Source: Rhizobium rhododendri (GTDB taxonomy: Bacteria > Pseudomonadota > Alphaproteobacteria > Rhizobiales > Rhizobiaceae). From it: a stretch of DNA of 64,000 bases. Made by a program: the position numbers and the translations under genes. The stretch spans positions 682,001-746,000 of the forward strand of contig NZ_CP117267.1 of assembly GCF_007000325.2 (NCBI RefSeq), in the 5' to 3' direction. Positions 32,857 to 42,447 of this stretch are shown here, piece after piece. Numbering within the stretch: the first letter of the stretch is position 1; each line of letters begins with the position of its first letter. The notes under the pieces were generated by a model that was not told the origin of the DNA, searched no databases, and was given only the letters and a program-made list of their open reading frames with translations.

Positions 32857-35184
32857 GGCACCCGTCGAGGTTGGCTGGTCCGGAATATAGACGGAGATGA
32901 CGGTGCCGACGCCTTCGCGAGAACGGATGTTCATGGTGCCCTGATGCAGCGTTGCCAGTGAGCGAGAGATGGCAAGTCCGAGACCGGACCCACCTTTGCT
33001 CTTGGCGTATTGGTTCTGCACCTGCTCGAAGGGCTGGCCGATCTTGCCGAGTGCGGATTTCGGGATGCCGATACCGGTGTCAGCGATCGTCAGCATGACA
33101 CCCTCGCTGACATCGCGCAGGCGCACGGCGATCCGCCCGCCATTGTTGGTGAACTTGACGGCGTTGGAGAGCAGGTTGAGCAGGATCTGCTTCATGGCTC
33201 GACGGTCGGCTGTCAGCGTCCTGCCTGTCAAGAAGCGCTGCTCCACCTGAATATTCTTCGAAGCAGCGGGCACGGAAGTAAAGCGCAGGCATTCCTCGAT
33301 CAAAGGCACCAGGTCGATTGTCTCGCATGACAGCTTGACATGGCCGGCCTCAATTTTCGACATGTCGAGAATATCGTTGATAACGTTGAGGAGATGCTTG
33401 CCGCTGTCGTGGATATCGCGGGCATATTCGTCGTATTTTTCCGATCCGAGCGGACCGAACATCTGGTTCTGCAGAATTTCCGAAAAACCTAGAATGGCGT
33501 TGAGCGGCGTGCGCAGCTCATGCGACATGTTGGCGAGGAATTCGGACTTAGCCTTGTTGGCCGCTTCGGCGCGGTCTTTTTCGGCCAGGTAATTTGTGTT
33601 GGCAATCGAGAGTTCCGCTTTCTGGCGCTCGAGAGTCTGCCGTGAGGCGGAGAGGTCGTCGATGGTCGCGTTGTTGCGGCGCTCGGATTCGCGCAGGCGC
33701 TCCTGGTGGCGTTTCAGCAGCGTGATGTCCGTGCCGACGGAAACGGTGCCGCCATCGCGCGTCCGGCGCTCGTTGATCTGCAGCCAGCGCTCGTCGGCAA
33801 GTTGCACTTCGGTGGTGACGGAGTAGCCAGAGCGGTCCGCATCGGCGATGCGCCGCTCGATCACAGGACGGGCTGCGGCTGCCGCCACGGCCGAACGCTC
33901 GGTACCGGGCATCAGGACGCTGTCTGGAAGCCCGTAGGCCTGCTGATAGTGGGCGTTGCACATGACCAGGCGGTCGTTCTTGTCCCAGAGCACGAAGGCT
34001 TCCGACGTACATTCGATAGCATCCGCCAGCCGCTGGTCGGCTTCGGCGTAGCGCTGCGCCAGCCGGTGCTGTTCGGTGACATCCATCGCGATGCCGATCA
34101 TGTGCTCCTGGCCGGAATTGGTGCGGATAACCTGGGCACGGACCCGCATCCACACATAGTGACCGCCGGCATGGCGAATACGCAGGATCTGGTCGATCTG
34201 GCCGGCCTTGCCTTTGGCGACGGCGCGCGCCAGCTCATACAGGCTGTTGTCGTTCGGATGCATCAGGCGGGCCGCGTCGCCGAAAGATAGCGTCTTGTCC
34301 GAGGCGGGCAGGCCGAGCATGTCGTACATCGAGCGCGACCAGAAGAATTCGCGGTTGGCAAAATCGAAATCCCAAAGGCCACACCGTCCGCGCGACAAGG
34401 CAGTCTCGACGCGCAGGTTGGATTCCAGAAAAGTCTCGTCTGCATCCCGGGCTCGCCGGACCTGCATGTAGTAGGCGTAGAGGATGACCAGCAGGATCGA
34501 TGAAATCCCGGCAAATAGCGTCACGTTCAGGGTGAGCTCGTCGCGCCACAGGCGGCCGATCTGTTCCAGCGACACGGCCGACACGATGAACCCGCCCTTG
34601 TCGCCGATAAGCGCGATCGAGGCGTAGTAGGGCAGGCCGCCGATGGTGGTTTCGATCACGCCGCCGCCGTCCCCGAACCGGCGAATGGTTGAGACTTCAG
34701 GAAAGAAGTCCGAGATCGTCAGGCCGACGTACCGGACCCCGTCGATGGAAGAGGCAAAGACGCGGCCGCTTGCCTGCACAAGCAGCACGAAGTCGCCGCT
34801 GTCGAGCCTGTCCTGCGGCAGGAAGGTGCGAAGCCGCGCTTCGGCCGCATCCCTGTCGCCGACATCGAACAATGTCACGTCATGGGCAAAAGCGGCGGAT
34901 GCGACAGACGCGGAGAGAACCGTGGAATGACGAGCCGCTGTTTCCATGCGGCCGTGCTCCATCACCATCGCTACGATATGCGAGGCAGCCACGACGGAGA
35001 GAAAGGCGAGGATCAGGATCGGGATTGCCCGCTTGAGGATGTTTTCTGCCTTGGAAAAATTGCGTGAAACGTTGCCGACGCTTACCCCCGCACGGTCGAT
35101 AAGACCGTCATGCCAAGATTTAAGATCGTCAAAATTGACACGCAGCCGCCCCTCGGCCGCAGTCGCCCGCCGCACGTCCACCAT
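32809..35184 (-). CDS. pleC: PAS-containing sensor histidine kinase, PleC/PdhS type
   Basis: This is a 791-aa kinase. A helix near residues 52-75 (IPILILAFLSVVAASHIVAM) and another near 215-240 (TLFAGISSILLVILYAYYM) frame a periplasmic region. Two PAS domains follow (GRCGLWDFDFANREFFWSRS; AIECTSEAFVLWDKNDRLVM), then a coiled coil, the PleC/DivJ-type H-box NMSHELRTPLNAILGFSEI with His at about 555, and ATPase boxes. In Sinorhizobium the PleC homologue, which acts on the DivK cell-cycle regulator, lies next to glnE, so position supports the name; another PdhS-family member is possible. ATG 35184 follows AGGGCGAG; ATG 35247 has no site. Confidence 0.85.
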   Translation of the reverse strand: MVDVRRATAAEGRLRVNFDDLKSWHDGLIDRAGVSVGNVSRNFSKAENILKRAIPILILAFLSVVAASHIVAMVMEHGRMETAARHSTVLSASVASAAFAHDVTLFDVGDRDAAEARLRTFLPQDRLDSGDFVLLVQASGRVFASSIDGVRYVGLTISDFFPEVSTIRRFGDGGGVIETTIGGLPYYASIALIGDKGGFIVSAVSLEQIGRLWRDELTLNVTLFAGISSILLVILYAYYMQVRRARDADETFLESNLRVETALSRGRCGLWDFDFANREFFWSRSMYDMLGLPASDKTLSFGDAARLMHPNDNSLYELARAVAKGKAGQIDQILRIRHAGGHYVWMRVRAQVIRTNSGQEHMIGIAMDVTEQHRLAQRYAEADQRLADAIECTSEAFVLWDKNDRLVMCNAHYQQAYGLPDSVLMPGTERSAVAAAAARPVIERRIADADRSGYSVTTEVQLADERWLQINERRTRDGGTVSVGTDITLLKRHQERLRESERRNNATIDDLSASRQTLERQKAELSIANTNYLAEKDRAEAANKAKSEFLANMSHELRTPLNAILGFSEILQNQMFGPLGSEKYDEYARDIHDSGKHLLNVINDILDMSKIEAGHVKLSCETIDLVPLIEECLRFTSVPAASKNIQVEQRFLTGRTLTADRRAMKQILLNLLSNAVKFTNNGGRIAVRLRDVSEGVMLTIADTGIGIPKSALGKIGQPFEQVQNQYAKSKGGSGLGLAISRSLATLHQGTMNIRSREGVGTVISVYIPDQPTSTGALPHEDRMKYAARRVA

Positions 35185-35396
35185 ATCTCGCCCTGAACCT
35201 CGTGTGATTCGCGGCGCCGCTCGCCCGAACCTGCGCCAATGAATCATTCGCGATTCGGCTTGTCCAGAGGGCGTGATAAAACTTTCTTAACTATTTGCTA
35301 TTGCAGGTTTTTTAGAAGTCGAGATTGCGCGCGTCGGAGGCAATGCCCAGTCTTCGTTGCTCTTGTCGCGCAAATCACCTGTTGCGTCGCCGCAAA

Positions 35397-38045
35397 TCAC
35401 TCCTTCAAAATGCGGTCAACGATGTCACGGACGTCGGTAGAAAGCTCTTCCGCCCGCTCGATCTGCATCAGCGCCGCGCGCGCATGATCGGCGCGGACCG
35501 GCTCCAGTGATCGCCATGAACGCATCGATGTCAGGATACGGGCGGCAAGCTGCGGGTTGCGGGGGTCTATGGTCAGGATTTCCTCGGCCAGGAAGCGGTA
35601 GCCTCCGCCATCGGCGCGGTTGAAGCCCGTCGGATTGTTGAAAGCAAGGGTTCCGACCAGCGCCCGCACCCGGTTGGGATTGGCGCGCGTGAACAGCGGA
35701 TCCTGCATCAGCGCCTGGACGCGCTGCAATGTTGCAGCGCCGGGAACGGAAGCCTGGATTGCAAGCCACTTGTCGACGACCAGTGCATTGTCTTCGAAGC
35801 GGGTCTTGAAGGTCGCCAGTGCCTCGTTGGCTTCCGCCGTTTCCGGAAAGCGATGCGCCAGGATTGTCAGCGCGTGGCTCAGATCGGTCATGTTGTTGGC
35901 AGCGTCGAAGGCGGCCTTGGCGCGCGCCGGCGTGTTGTCGGACAGCGACAAAAAGCCGAGCGCGGCGTTGCGGAGCGCGCGTCGGCCGGCGCTGGCGGCA
36001 TCGGGGCTAAAGTCGCCCGGTGTTGCCATGCCCTCGTGGAGCGCCGCAAAGATATCCCTTCCGGCGTCGGCGATCTGCGAAAGGATCGCCTGGCGGCCGG
36101 CGTGGATCGCGTCCGGGTCGTTGTTGGCACCAAGCTCGCGAGCCAGGTCGGCCTCGCTCGGCAGGTTCAGCACCTGAGCGCGGAAGGCCGGCTCCAGTGT
36201 TTCGTCTGCGGCAGCCGTCAAAAGGGCGTCGATCAGCGTCTGGTCGCAGGCGACGGGCGCACGATTGCGGGTGTCCTGGACTGCCCGCAGCAGGATCGGC
36301 AACGCCAGATCGGTGAGCGCCTGCCAGCGCGCAAAATGATCGGACTCGAAGCGGGCAATGAGGGCAAGATCAGCTGCGCTCTGGTCGAAGTGCAGGTTGA
36401 TCGGCGCCGAGAAACTGCGGTTCAGGGAGAGCACGGGACGTGACGGGATGTCGTGGAAGACGACAGTCTGGGCGCGTTCGACCAGATGCAGCACGTCCGT
36501 CGTGAACTCCGCACCCTCGACTTTCGCCGGTGTCATTGGCTTTCCGTCTTCGGAAAGCAGGCCAAGCCGCAGCGGAATATGCATCGGCTCCTTGGCAGAC
36601 TGGCCGGGTGTCGCCGGTACCATCTGCTCGAGCGACAGGGTGAAGGTCCTGGCGGAAGCATCGTAGGCGCAGGAGGCGGTGACCAGCGGCGTACCGGCCT
36701 GATGATACCACAACGAGAACTGCGTCAGGTCGCGGCCGCTGACCTCTGCAAAGCAGGCAACGAAATCCTCGACCGTCGCGGCGTCGCCGTCATGACGCTC
36801 AAAATAGAGATCCATGCCTTTCTTGAACAGATCGCTGCCGAGGAGCGTCGCGATCATGCGGGTGACTTCGCTGCCCTTTTCGTAGACCGTCGTTGTATAG
36901 AAATTGTTGATCTCGCGATATTTCGTCGGGCGGACGGGATGCGCCAGCGGTCCGCCGTCTTCCGGAAACTGTTCGGATTTCAGATGCCGGACCTCCGCGA
37001 TGCGCTTGACCGGGCGCGAGCGCTGGTCGGCTGAAAACTCGTGGTCGCGGAAAACCGTCAGGCCTTCCTTCAGGCAGAGCTGGAACCAGTCGCGGCAGGT
37101 GATGCGGTTGCCGGTCCAGTTGTGGAAATACTCGTGGGCAATGATCGCTTCAATGTTGGCATAGTCGGCGTCGGTCGCCGTTTCCGGATCGGCCAGAACG
37201 TACTTGTCGTTGAAGACGTTAAGCCCCTTGTTCTCCATTGCCCCCATGTTGAAGTCGGAGACGGCGACGATCATGAAGATATCGAGATCGTATTCGCGGC
37301 CGAAAACCTCTTCGTCCCACTTCATCGAGCGCTTTAGCGCATCCATGGCATAGGCAGCGCGCGGCTCCTTGCCGTGCTCGACATAGATCTTCAGCGTCAC
37401 TTCGCGCTCGGACATGGTGACGAACGTGTCTTCGATGACGCCGAGATCGCCGGCGACCAGCGCAAAGAGATAGCTCGGCTTTGGATGCGGATCGAACCAC
37501 GCGGCAAAGTGCTTGCCTTCGCCATACCCGGCACCGCCGAGGAAGTTACCGTTCGACAGAAGCAGTGGATTGGCAGCCTTGTCGCCGATGATGTTGACGG
37601 TGTATGGCGCCAGCACGTCGGGGCGGTCGGGAAAATAGGTGATGCGGCGAAAACCCTCGGCCTCGCACTGGGTGCAATAGATGCCGCCGGTGCGGTAAAG
37701 GCCCATCAACTGGGTATTGGCTTCCGGGTTGATGATCGTGGTGATCGTCAGTTCGAAAGGCAGCGTTGATGGTAGATCGCGCACAGTCAGGTTTTTGTCG
37801 GTGACTGAATACTGCGACGCCGGAACTTCTTCCTGGTCAAGCAGCAGGCCGGAAAGGCTCAATTCGTCGCCGTCGAGGATCAGAGGCGCTGTTGCATCGA
37901 CCCCTTCGCGGCGGTGAAAGATCAGCCTGGCTTCCACCTTGGTTGCGGTCGGATCGAGTTCGAAGGTGAGGTCTACGCGCTCCAGGACAAAATCTGTGGG
38001 ACGGTAGTCCGCCAAATGGACGATCTGGCCGATATCAGTGCGCAT
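35397..38045 (-). CDS. pepN: Aminopeptidase N (M1 family)
   Basis: This is an 882-aa zinc aminopeptidase that trims N-terminal residues from peptides in the cytosol. It has the substrate-binding GAMEN motif (about 266-270), the zinc site HEYFH with His304 and His308 and the third ligand Glu327 in CLKEGLTVF, and a long helical C-terminal region typical of the E. coli-type enzyme (870 aa). ATG 38045 has AGGAAC upstream. It is transcribed in the same direction as its neighbours but separated from each by more than 140 bp. Confidence 0.96.
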   Translation of the reverse strand: MRTDIGQIVHLADYRPTDFVLERVDLTFELDPTATKVEARLIFHRREGVDATAPLILDGDELSLSGLLLDQEEVPASQYSVTDKNLTVRDLPSTLPFELTITTIINPEANTQLMGLYRTGGIYCTQCEAEGFRRITYFPDRPDVLAPYTVNIIGDKAANPLLLSNGNFLGGAGYGEGKHFAAWFDPHPKPSYLFALVAGDLGVIEDTFVTMSEREVTLKIYVEHGKEPRAAYAMDALKRSMKWDEEVFGREYDLDIFMIVAVSDFNMGAMENKGLNVFNDKYVLADPETATDADYANIEAIIAHEYFHNWTGNRITCRDWFQLCLKEGLTVFRDHEFSADQRSRPVKRIAEVRHLKSEQFPEDGGPLAHPVRPTKYREINNFYTTTVYEKGSEVTRMIATLLGSDLFKKGMDLYFERHDGDAATVEDFVACFAEVSGRDLTQFSLWYHQAGTPLVTASCAYDASARTFTLSLEQMVPATPGQSAKEPMHIPLRLGLLSEDGKPMTPAKVEGAEFTTDVLHLVERAQTVVFHDIPSRPVLSLNRSFSAPINLHFDQSAADLALIARFESDHFARWQALTDLALPILLRAVQDTRNRAPVACDQTLIDALLTAAADETLEPAFRAQVLNLPSEADLARELGANNDPDAIHAGRQAILSQIADAGRDIFAALHEGMATPGDFSPDAASAGRRALRNAALGFLSLSDNTPARAKAAFDAANNMTDLSHALTILAHRFPETAEANEALATFKTRFEDNALVVDKWLAIQASVPGAATLQRVQALMQDPLFTRANPNRVRALVGTLAFNNPTGFNRADGGGYRFLAEEILTIDPRNPQLAARILTSMRSWRSLEPVRADHARAALMQIERAEELSTDVRDIVDRILKE

Positions 38046-38224
38046 GGGGGTTCCTAGGTAGACGTTAGGGACGGTGGCCGAGCGGGCGCGAGCGTCGATT
38101 TGAAACAGCTTTATTCAATATGATTACATTAAAATCTGAACCAAAGCTAAAGCCATGTATTTCTTCGACCGCAATTTGCAATTGCTGTCCGAAATTCTTT
38201 GATAACAGAAGAATTTACCGGCGA

Positions 38225-39469
38225 TCAGGCAAGGCGGTCGTCTGGCGAAGCAGTACGGACGGATGTCTCCGTCCCGCGCACCGGGATCGGCATGGCCTTG
38301 AAATCAGTTTTGTCGATGCGCCCCTCACCAACTTTTCGCCGCGCAGTGCGCCAGCCCGCGTAACCAGCATAGAACGCAAAAACCAGCGCCAGAAACCAGA
38401 GCAGTCCCGACGTGCCGAAGACCTGCATCATTGCACCAGCAGCCAGCGGACCGACGACGGTGCCGAGGCCGTAGAGGATCATGATGCCGCTGGAGATCGT
38501 CACATATTCGTCCGGGGCCGCGCGGTCATTGGCATGCGCGACGTTGATCGCGTAAATCGGGTAAAGCACCGTGCCGACGAAGAAGGCGGCGATATAGAGC
38601 GAGACGATGGAACGGACATCGAATAGGGTCATGACCGCACAGGCGACGACGCCGACGATGCCGCAAACGATCATCACCATGCGACGGTCGATCAAGTCGG
38701 ATACCCTGCCTATCGGCATTTGCGAGATCGCCCCACCTGCCAGCACGCAGGCGAGGAGTGTCGCCCCCTGCGCCGTATTCATGCCGACGATCTGGGTGTA
38801 GACGCCGCCAAGACTATTCCAGGTGCCGGACAGGGCGCCCGATAGCAGCGAGCCGACAAAGGCAACGGGAGATAGTTGATAGAGCTTGGGAAGGTTGAAT
38901 TTGGCTTGGGCTATCGGTGTCGGAGAGGCGGCCGTCGACAGCGCCGTCGGTAGCATGGCCAGCGCGAAGATGATGCCGCACAGGATGAACAGAGACGTCG
39001 ATTTGGGATCGCCGAGCGGGACAAGATATTGCCCGCCGATCGATCCTACCAGGCAGGTGATCATATACACAGAGAAGATCGTTGCCCGGTTGGCATTGGT
39101 GACGCGCTCGTTCAGCCAGCTTTCGATGATCAGGTAGCTGCCGGCGATGGCAAAGCCGCTGATGAAGCGGAACGCCACCCAGGCCCGCCAGTCCACCAGC
39201 AGCGCGCAGAGCAGGATGCCGACGCCGAGCAGTGAAATCAGGGCGCCGAACACGCGTACATGGCCAACCCGCTTCACAAACAGCGGAGTGATGATGCAGG
39301 AGATGGTAAATCCGAGCGTATAGCCGGTTGCGATGAAAGAGATCGTGAATGTCGACCATCCCTCCGCCACCGAACGGATCGGCACGACATAGTTCATCAA
39401 CCCCAGCCCGACCATCATCAGGAGGGTCGACAGCATCAGGCTGGCGATAGAGATCAGGCTTGCCAGCAT
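38225..39469 (-). CDS. MFS transporter (YcaD-like)
   Basis: This is a 414-aa protein with 12 predicted membrane helices. Typical segments are LMMVGLGLMNYVVPIRSVAE at the start, SGFAIAGSYLIIESWLNERV (a signature of YcaD-type transporters) and GGAISQMPIGRVSDLIDRRM in the second half. ATG 39469 is chosen at MLASLISIA; upstream codons to 39541 have no membrane or family character. Substrate is unknown. Confidence 0.92.
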   Translation of the reverse strand: MLASLISIASLMLSTLLMMVGLGLMNYVVPIRSVAEGWSTFTISFIATGYTLGFTISCIITPLFVKRVGHVRVFGALISLLGVGILLCALLVDWRAWVAFRFISGFAIAGSYLIIESWLNERVTNANRATIFSVYMITCLVGSIGGQYLVPLGDPKSTSLFILCGIIFALAMLPTALSTAASPTPIAQAKFNLPKLYQLSPVAFVGSLLSGALSGTWNSLGGVYTQIVGMNTAQGATLLACVLAGGAISQMPIGRVSDLIDRRMVMIVCGIVGVVACAVMTLFDVRSIVSLYIAAFFVGTVLYPIYAINVAHANDRAAPDEYVTISSGIMILYGLGTVVGPLAAGAMMQVFGTSGLLWFLALVFAFYAGYAGWRTARRKVGEGRIDKTDFKAMPIPVRGTETSVRTASPDDRLA

Positions 39470-40068
39470 GGCACTGTTCCGCTCTTGGCAGGGGTGGATG
39501 GCAGAGAATGTATTGTCCTCTATCCCACCATAAGCGCGCAATCAATCGCGACACTGCGCGGCGCATAAAGCGCGTCACCGAAAGCGAAATCGTATTGCCG
39601 TTTGAATGTGAATTGGCGGCTGAGGTTCTCGTGCCGCTGAGGCTGTTGCCCGGCTTGCTCTTTCAAGGCTCTCGCATCGCCACGTTCACCGAGGCACCTC
39701 AGCTATGCGGACCCTGCACGCTTTTCAGGAGGCGCGAAATTCCGCGAACATCGTGGTCGGGCGGACAAGACGGGAAGATGTGCCGGTTCCACGAGCCGTT
39801 ATCTGTTCGTTTGTCGCCTCGAGGCGGCGATAGCCTTGTGACCCGCGCAAAGAAGCATTTACCTGACGGAGGGTTTCAAACCCGCAATGTATAGGACGCG
39901 AACGAATGGTCATTGCCTTGGATCCTGATCGTGGTTCCTCCCAAGACGCCCGATTAATATCGCAATGCAGCATCGATTCTACAACGCATGTTGCCGCCAT
40001 GGCAGTCATGCGTAAATCACATGGCTAAATTCATAATTTCATTATAGTGCCAAAAAAATAGTCGTTTA
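39470..40068. other. Gene-free stretch, nothing recognised
   Basis: These 599 bp lie between the starts/ends of two minus-strand genes and should include the MFS promoter. Open frames across it (for example 39460-39894, plus strand) have no family resemblance and would need antisense reading through the MFS start. A 10-bp palindrome GCCTCGAGGC and an AT-rich tract with A7 near 40050-40060 are visible. No tRNA or small RNA was identified. Confidence 0.5.
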
Positions 40069-40944
40069 TCAGACTGCATCGATCCGGCGGCGAAAAGCCA
40101 GAAGATCCTGCCACGCCAACCGCTTGTTGATCGGCGCGGTCAGCAGATCCTGGGGATGCAGCGTCGCAATCGCCGGGACAGAGCCGGCTCCGGCGCCGAT
40201 TTCACGCCAGTGTCCGCGAAGGGCATGGATGGTCTCGTTACCGCCGAAGAAGAAGCGCGCGGTGAAATTTCCAAGCAACAGCAGGACTTTCGGCTCTGCC
40301 AAAGCGATTTGTCGCTCGATGAAGGGGCGGCAGATATCCGTTTCCGGAATGGATGGCGCACGGTTGCCCGGCGGCCGCCACGGAATGACATTGGTGAGTA
40401 GTATGCCATCACGATCAAGGCCGATCGACGCCAGCATCCGGTCGAGAAGAAGGCCGGACCGTCCGGCGAACACAGCGCCCTCGCGGTCATCGTCGGCGCC
40501 CGGCATCGGGCCGATGACCATGATTCCGCTCTCCGGGTTGCCGCTCGCAAACAGTGTCGAGCGCGCGCTATTCTTCAGATTGCAGCCGTTGAAGGCTTCC
40601 AGGGCGGCTTTCAGTTCCGGCAGCGAGCGAGCGCTTTCAGCAGCAAAGCGCGCCTGGTCGATAGCCTGTTCGTCTGGAATAGCCGGCGCGCGCGCTGCAG
40701 CGGGTGGCGCAGTCGCAACCGCCTGTGCCGAAGGCCGACGTTCGGCAGCGCTGGCGAGCGGGCTTGCCGGCGTAGGCGAGGGTGCCGGCGCCGGACGCCC
40801 CGCCTGTCTCGCCGCTTTCAGCGCCTCGAATTCGGCAAAGCGGTCCACCGGATCCTCTTCCAGCATCCAACTGATGCCCGCGTCGGCATGGAAATGCAAA
40901 AGCGCGGCAAGTTCGGCCGGGGAGAGGTCTTGAACGGAGATCAT
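40069..40944 (-). CDS. Family 4-like uracil-DNA glycosylase, divergent at the Fe-S site
   Basis: This is a 291-aa protein with an Ala/Pro-rich N-terminal extension (about residues 45-95) and a C-terminal UDG fold: VIGPMPGADDDREGAVFAGR (motif A), GILLTNVIPWRPPGNRAPSI (motif B region), LLLLGNFTARFFFG, and ATLHPQDLLTAP with the catalytic-loop His. It would excise uracil arising from cytosine deamination. Family 4 enzymes hold a 4Fe-4S cluster with four Cys; here only FNGC and DICRPF cysteines remain, while the others appear as Phe and Trp. The catalytic motifs are intact, so activity is plausible without the cluster. Confidence 0.88.
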   Translation of the reverse strand: MISVQDLSPAELAALLHFHADAGISWMLEEDPVDRFAEFEALKAARQAGRPAPAPSPTPASPLASAAERRPSAQAVATAPPAAARAPAIPDEQAIDQARFAAESARSLPELKAALEAFNGCNLKNSARSTLFASGNPESGIMVIGPMPGADDDREGAVFAGRSGLLLDRMLASIGLDRDGILLTNVIPWRPPGNRAPSIPETDICRPFIERQIALAEPKVLLLLGNFTARFFFGGNETIHALRGHWREIGAGAGSVPAIATLHPQDLLTAPINKRLAWQDLLAFRRRIDAV

Positions 40945-41005
40945 TGCTGAACTCTAGCGAAGCCGGTCGGGCAAGGGAAGGGCCAAAGCCCCCACCATCC
41001 CCGGC

Positions 41006-42295
41006 TCAGGAGGTCCATTGGGCGATATCGTCGCGCTCGCCGATCAGCGCCAGACCGTGCGCGATCGACAGCAATTCGCCACCGGTCTCGATCCGGCTCA
41101 CGTCGAAGCGCTCGGTGAACAGCCGGCGCACGGCGGGCACGAAGGACGTCCCGCCTGTCAGGAACACCTTGTCGATGCTGGCAGCCGGTGTGTTGGTCTT
41201 TTCCAGCACCTCGTCCAGGGCCGCCTCGATCCGCGCCAGTTCCGGCGCTATCCAGCCATCGAAATCGCTGCGCCGGATCGATGTCTTGCCGGCAGCGCCG
41301 AGAGGCGGAAAATTGAACTCGGCCTCTTCCGCGGATGACAATGCCATCTTGGTGGCGGAAACCGCCTGGTAGAGCGGATATCCCTCGTCATGCTCGATGA
41401 GCTCGATGAAGGTTTCGAGCTTGTCAGGCTCGATGGCCGTGCGGACCAACTTTTGCAACTCCGGAAATTCGCGCGATGTCTTGAAGATCGACAGCTGGTT
41501 CCAGCGGCCGAAATTGGCGTAATAGGAGGAGGGCATCTCGAGCAGCTTGTCGAAGCTCTTGAAGTAGCTTCCCTTGCCGATCAGTGGCGAGACGACATTG
41601 TCGATAATGCGGAAGTCGAAATGGTCGCCGGCGACGCCGACGCCGGAATGGCCTATCGGCGTTGCGGTCAGCCGGCCCGCCGCAGTCTCGAACCGTATCA
41701 GCGAATAATCGGTCGTGCCGCCACCGAAGTCGGCCACCAGCACCGTGGCGTCGCTCTTGAGGTTCTGCGCGAAGTAGAAAGCCGCCGCGACAGGCTCGTA
41801 CACGTAGTGGATTTCCGGGAAACCCAGCCGCGTCAGCGCTTCGTTGTAACGCGCTGTCGCCAGCGCTGGATCCGGGTTGGCGCCGGCGAAATGCACAGGC
41901 CTTCCCGTGACGATACGGCCGATATCCGATGGCCAGTCGTCGCCGGCATAGGCCTTCAGGCGACGCATGAAAATTTCCATCAGGTCTTCGAAACTATGCC
42001 GCTTGGCGTGCACCAGCGTTCCCTGGAACAGCGCGCTGGCTGCAAAGGTCTTGATGGACTGGAGAAAACGGCAATCGCCGGGATTGTCGATGAATTGGCG
42101 GATCGCAGCGTTGCCTGCCTCGACTTTCAGTGCCGCCGCACCGAGGTGACGATCCTTCATGAAGGAGAGGGCGGTGCGCATGCTGTCTGCAGAGCCGGCA
42201 GCGCTGGTGAACGAGACCGAGCGCGTGGCCGCTCCGTCTGCCAGCGCCATCACGCTGTTCGTCGTGCCAAAGTCGAAACCTAGCGCCTGAGCCAT
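41006..42295 (-). CDS. Hsp70-family protein, YegD-like
   Basis: This is a 429-aa protein containing only the actin-like ATPase domain: phosphate-1 LGFDFGTTNSVMAL, phosphate-2 VLVADFGGGTTDYSLI, and the adenosine motif VFLTGGTSFVPAVRRLF. It lacks the peptide-binding domain and lid of DnaK, as in E. coli YegD. It contains a YegD-like insertion around FKSFDKLLEMPSSYYANFGR. Its clients are unknown. ATG 42295 has AGGAG upstream. Confidence 0.93.
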   Translation of the reverse strand: MAQALGFDFGTTNSVMALADGAATRSVSFTSAAGSADSMRTALSFMKDRHLGAAALKVEAGNAAIRQFIDNPGDCRFLQSIKTFAASALFQGTLVHAKRHSFEDLMEIFMRRLKAYAGDDWPSDIGRIVTGRPVHFAGANPDPALATARYNEALTRLGFPEIHYVYEPVAAAFYFAQNLKSDATVLVADFGGGTTDYSLIRFETAAGRLTATPIGHSGVGVAGDHFDFRIIDNVVSPLIGKGSYFKSFDKLLEMPSSYYANFGRWNQLSIFKTSREFPELQKLVRTAIEPDKLETFIELIEHDEGYPLYQAVSATKMALSSAEEAEFNFPPLGAAGKTSIRRSDFDGWIAPELARIEAALDEVLEKTNTPAASIDKVFLTGGTSFVPAVRRLFTERFDVSRIETGGELLSIAHGLALIGERDDIAQWTS

Positions 42296-42355
42296 GCTCG
42301 CACTCCTGTCTGCCGAAAATGTCTGGATGGGGCGATGTCCCGCGCCAAAGCGAAA

Positions 42356-42377
42356 CGCCCTCTGATCGAAGAGGGCG
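42356..42377 (-). terminator. Hairpin terminator of the RND efflux operon
   Basis: A perfect 8-bp stem CGCCCTCT/AGAGGGCG closes a 6-nt loop. On the minus strand it is followed by TTTCGCTTT and lies about 70 bp after the stop of the RND permease. The U tract is interrupted, so efficiency is uncertain. Confidence 0.6.
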
Positions 42378-42447
42378 CGTCATCGCATAGGCCATCAGGC
42401 TGCGCAAGATGGTGAAGGCCCTGAAATCTCTCCGGACAGGCCAGAGG

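Noticed and set aside
39460..39894. 144-codon plus-strand frame in the long gap before the UDG gene
   Set aside because: It starts inside the MFS gene on the opposite strand, has erratic composition and no family similarity.
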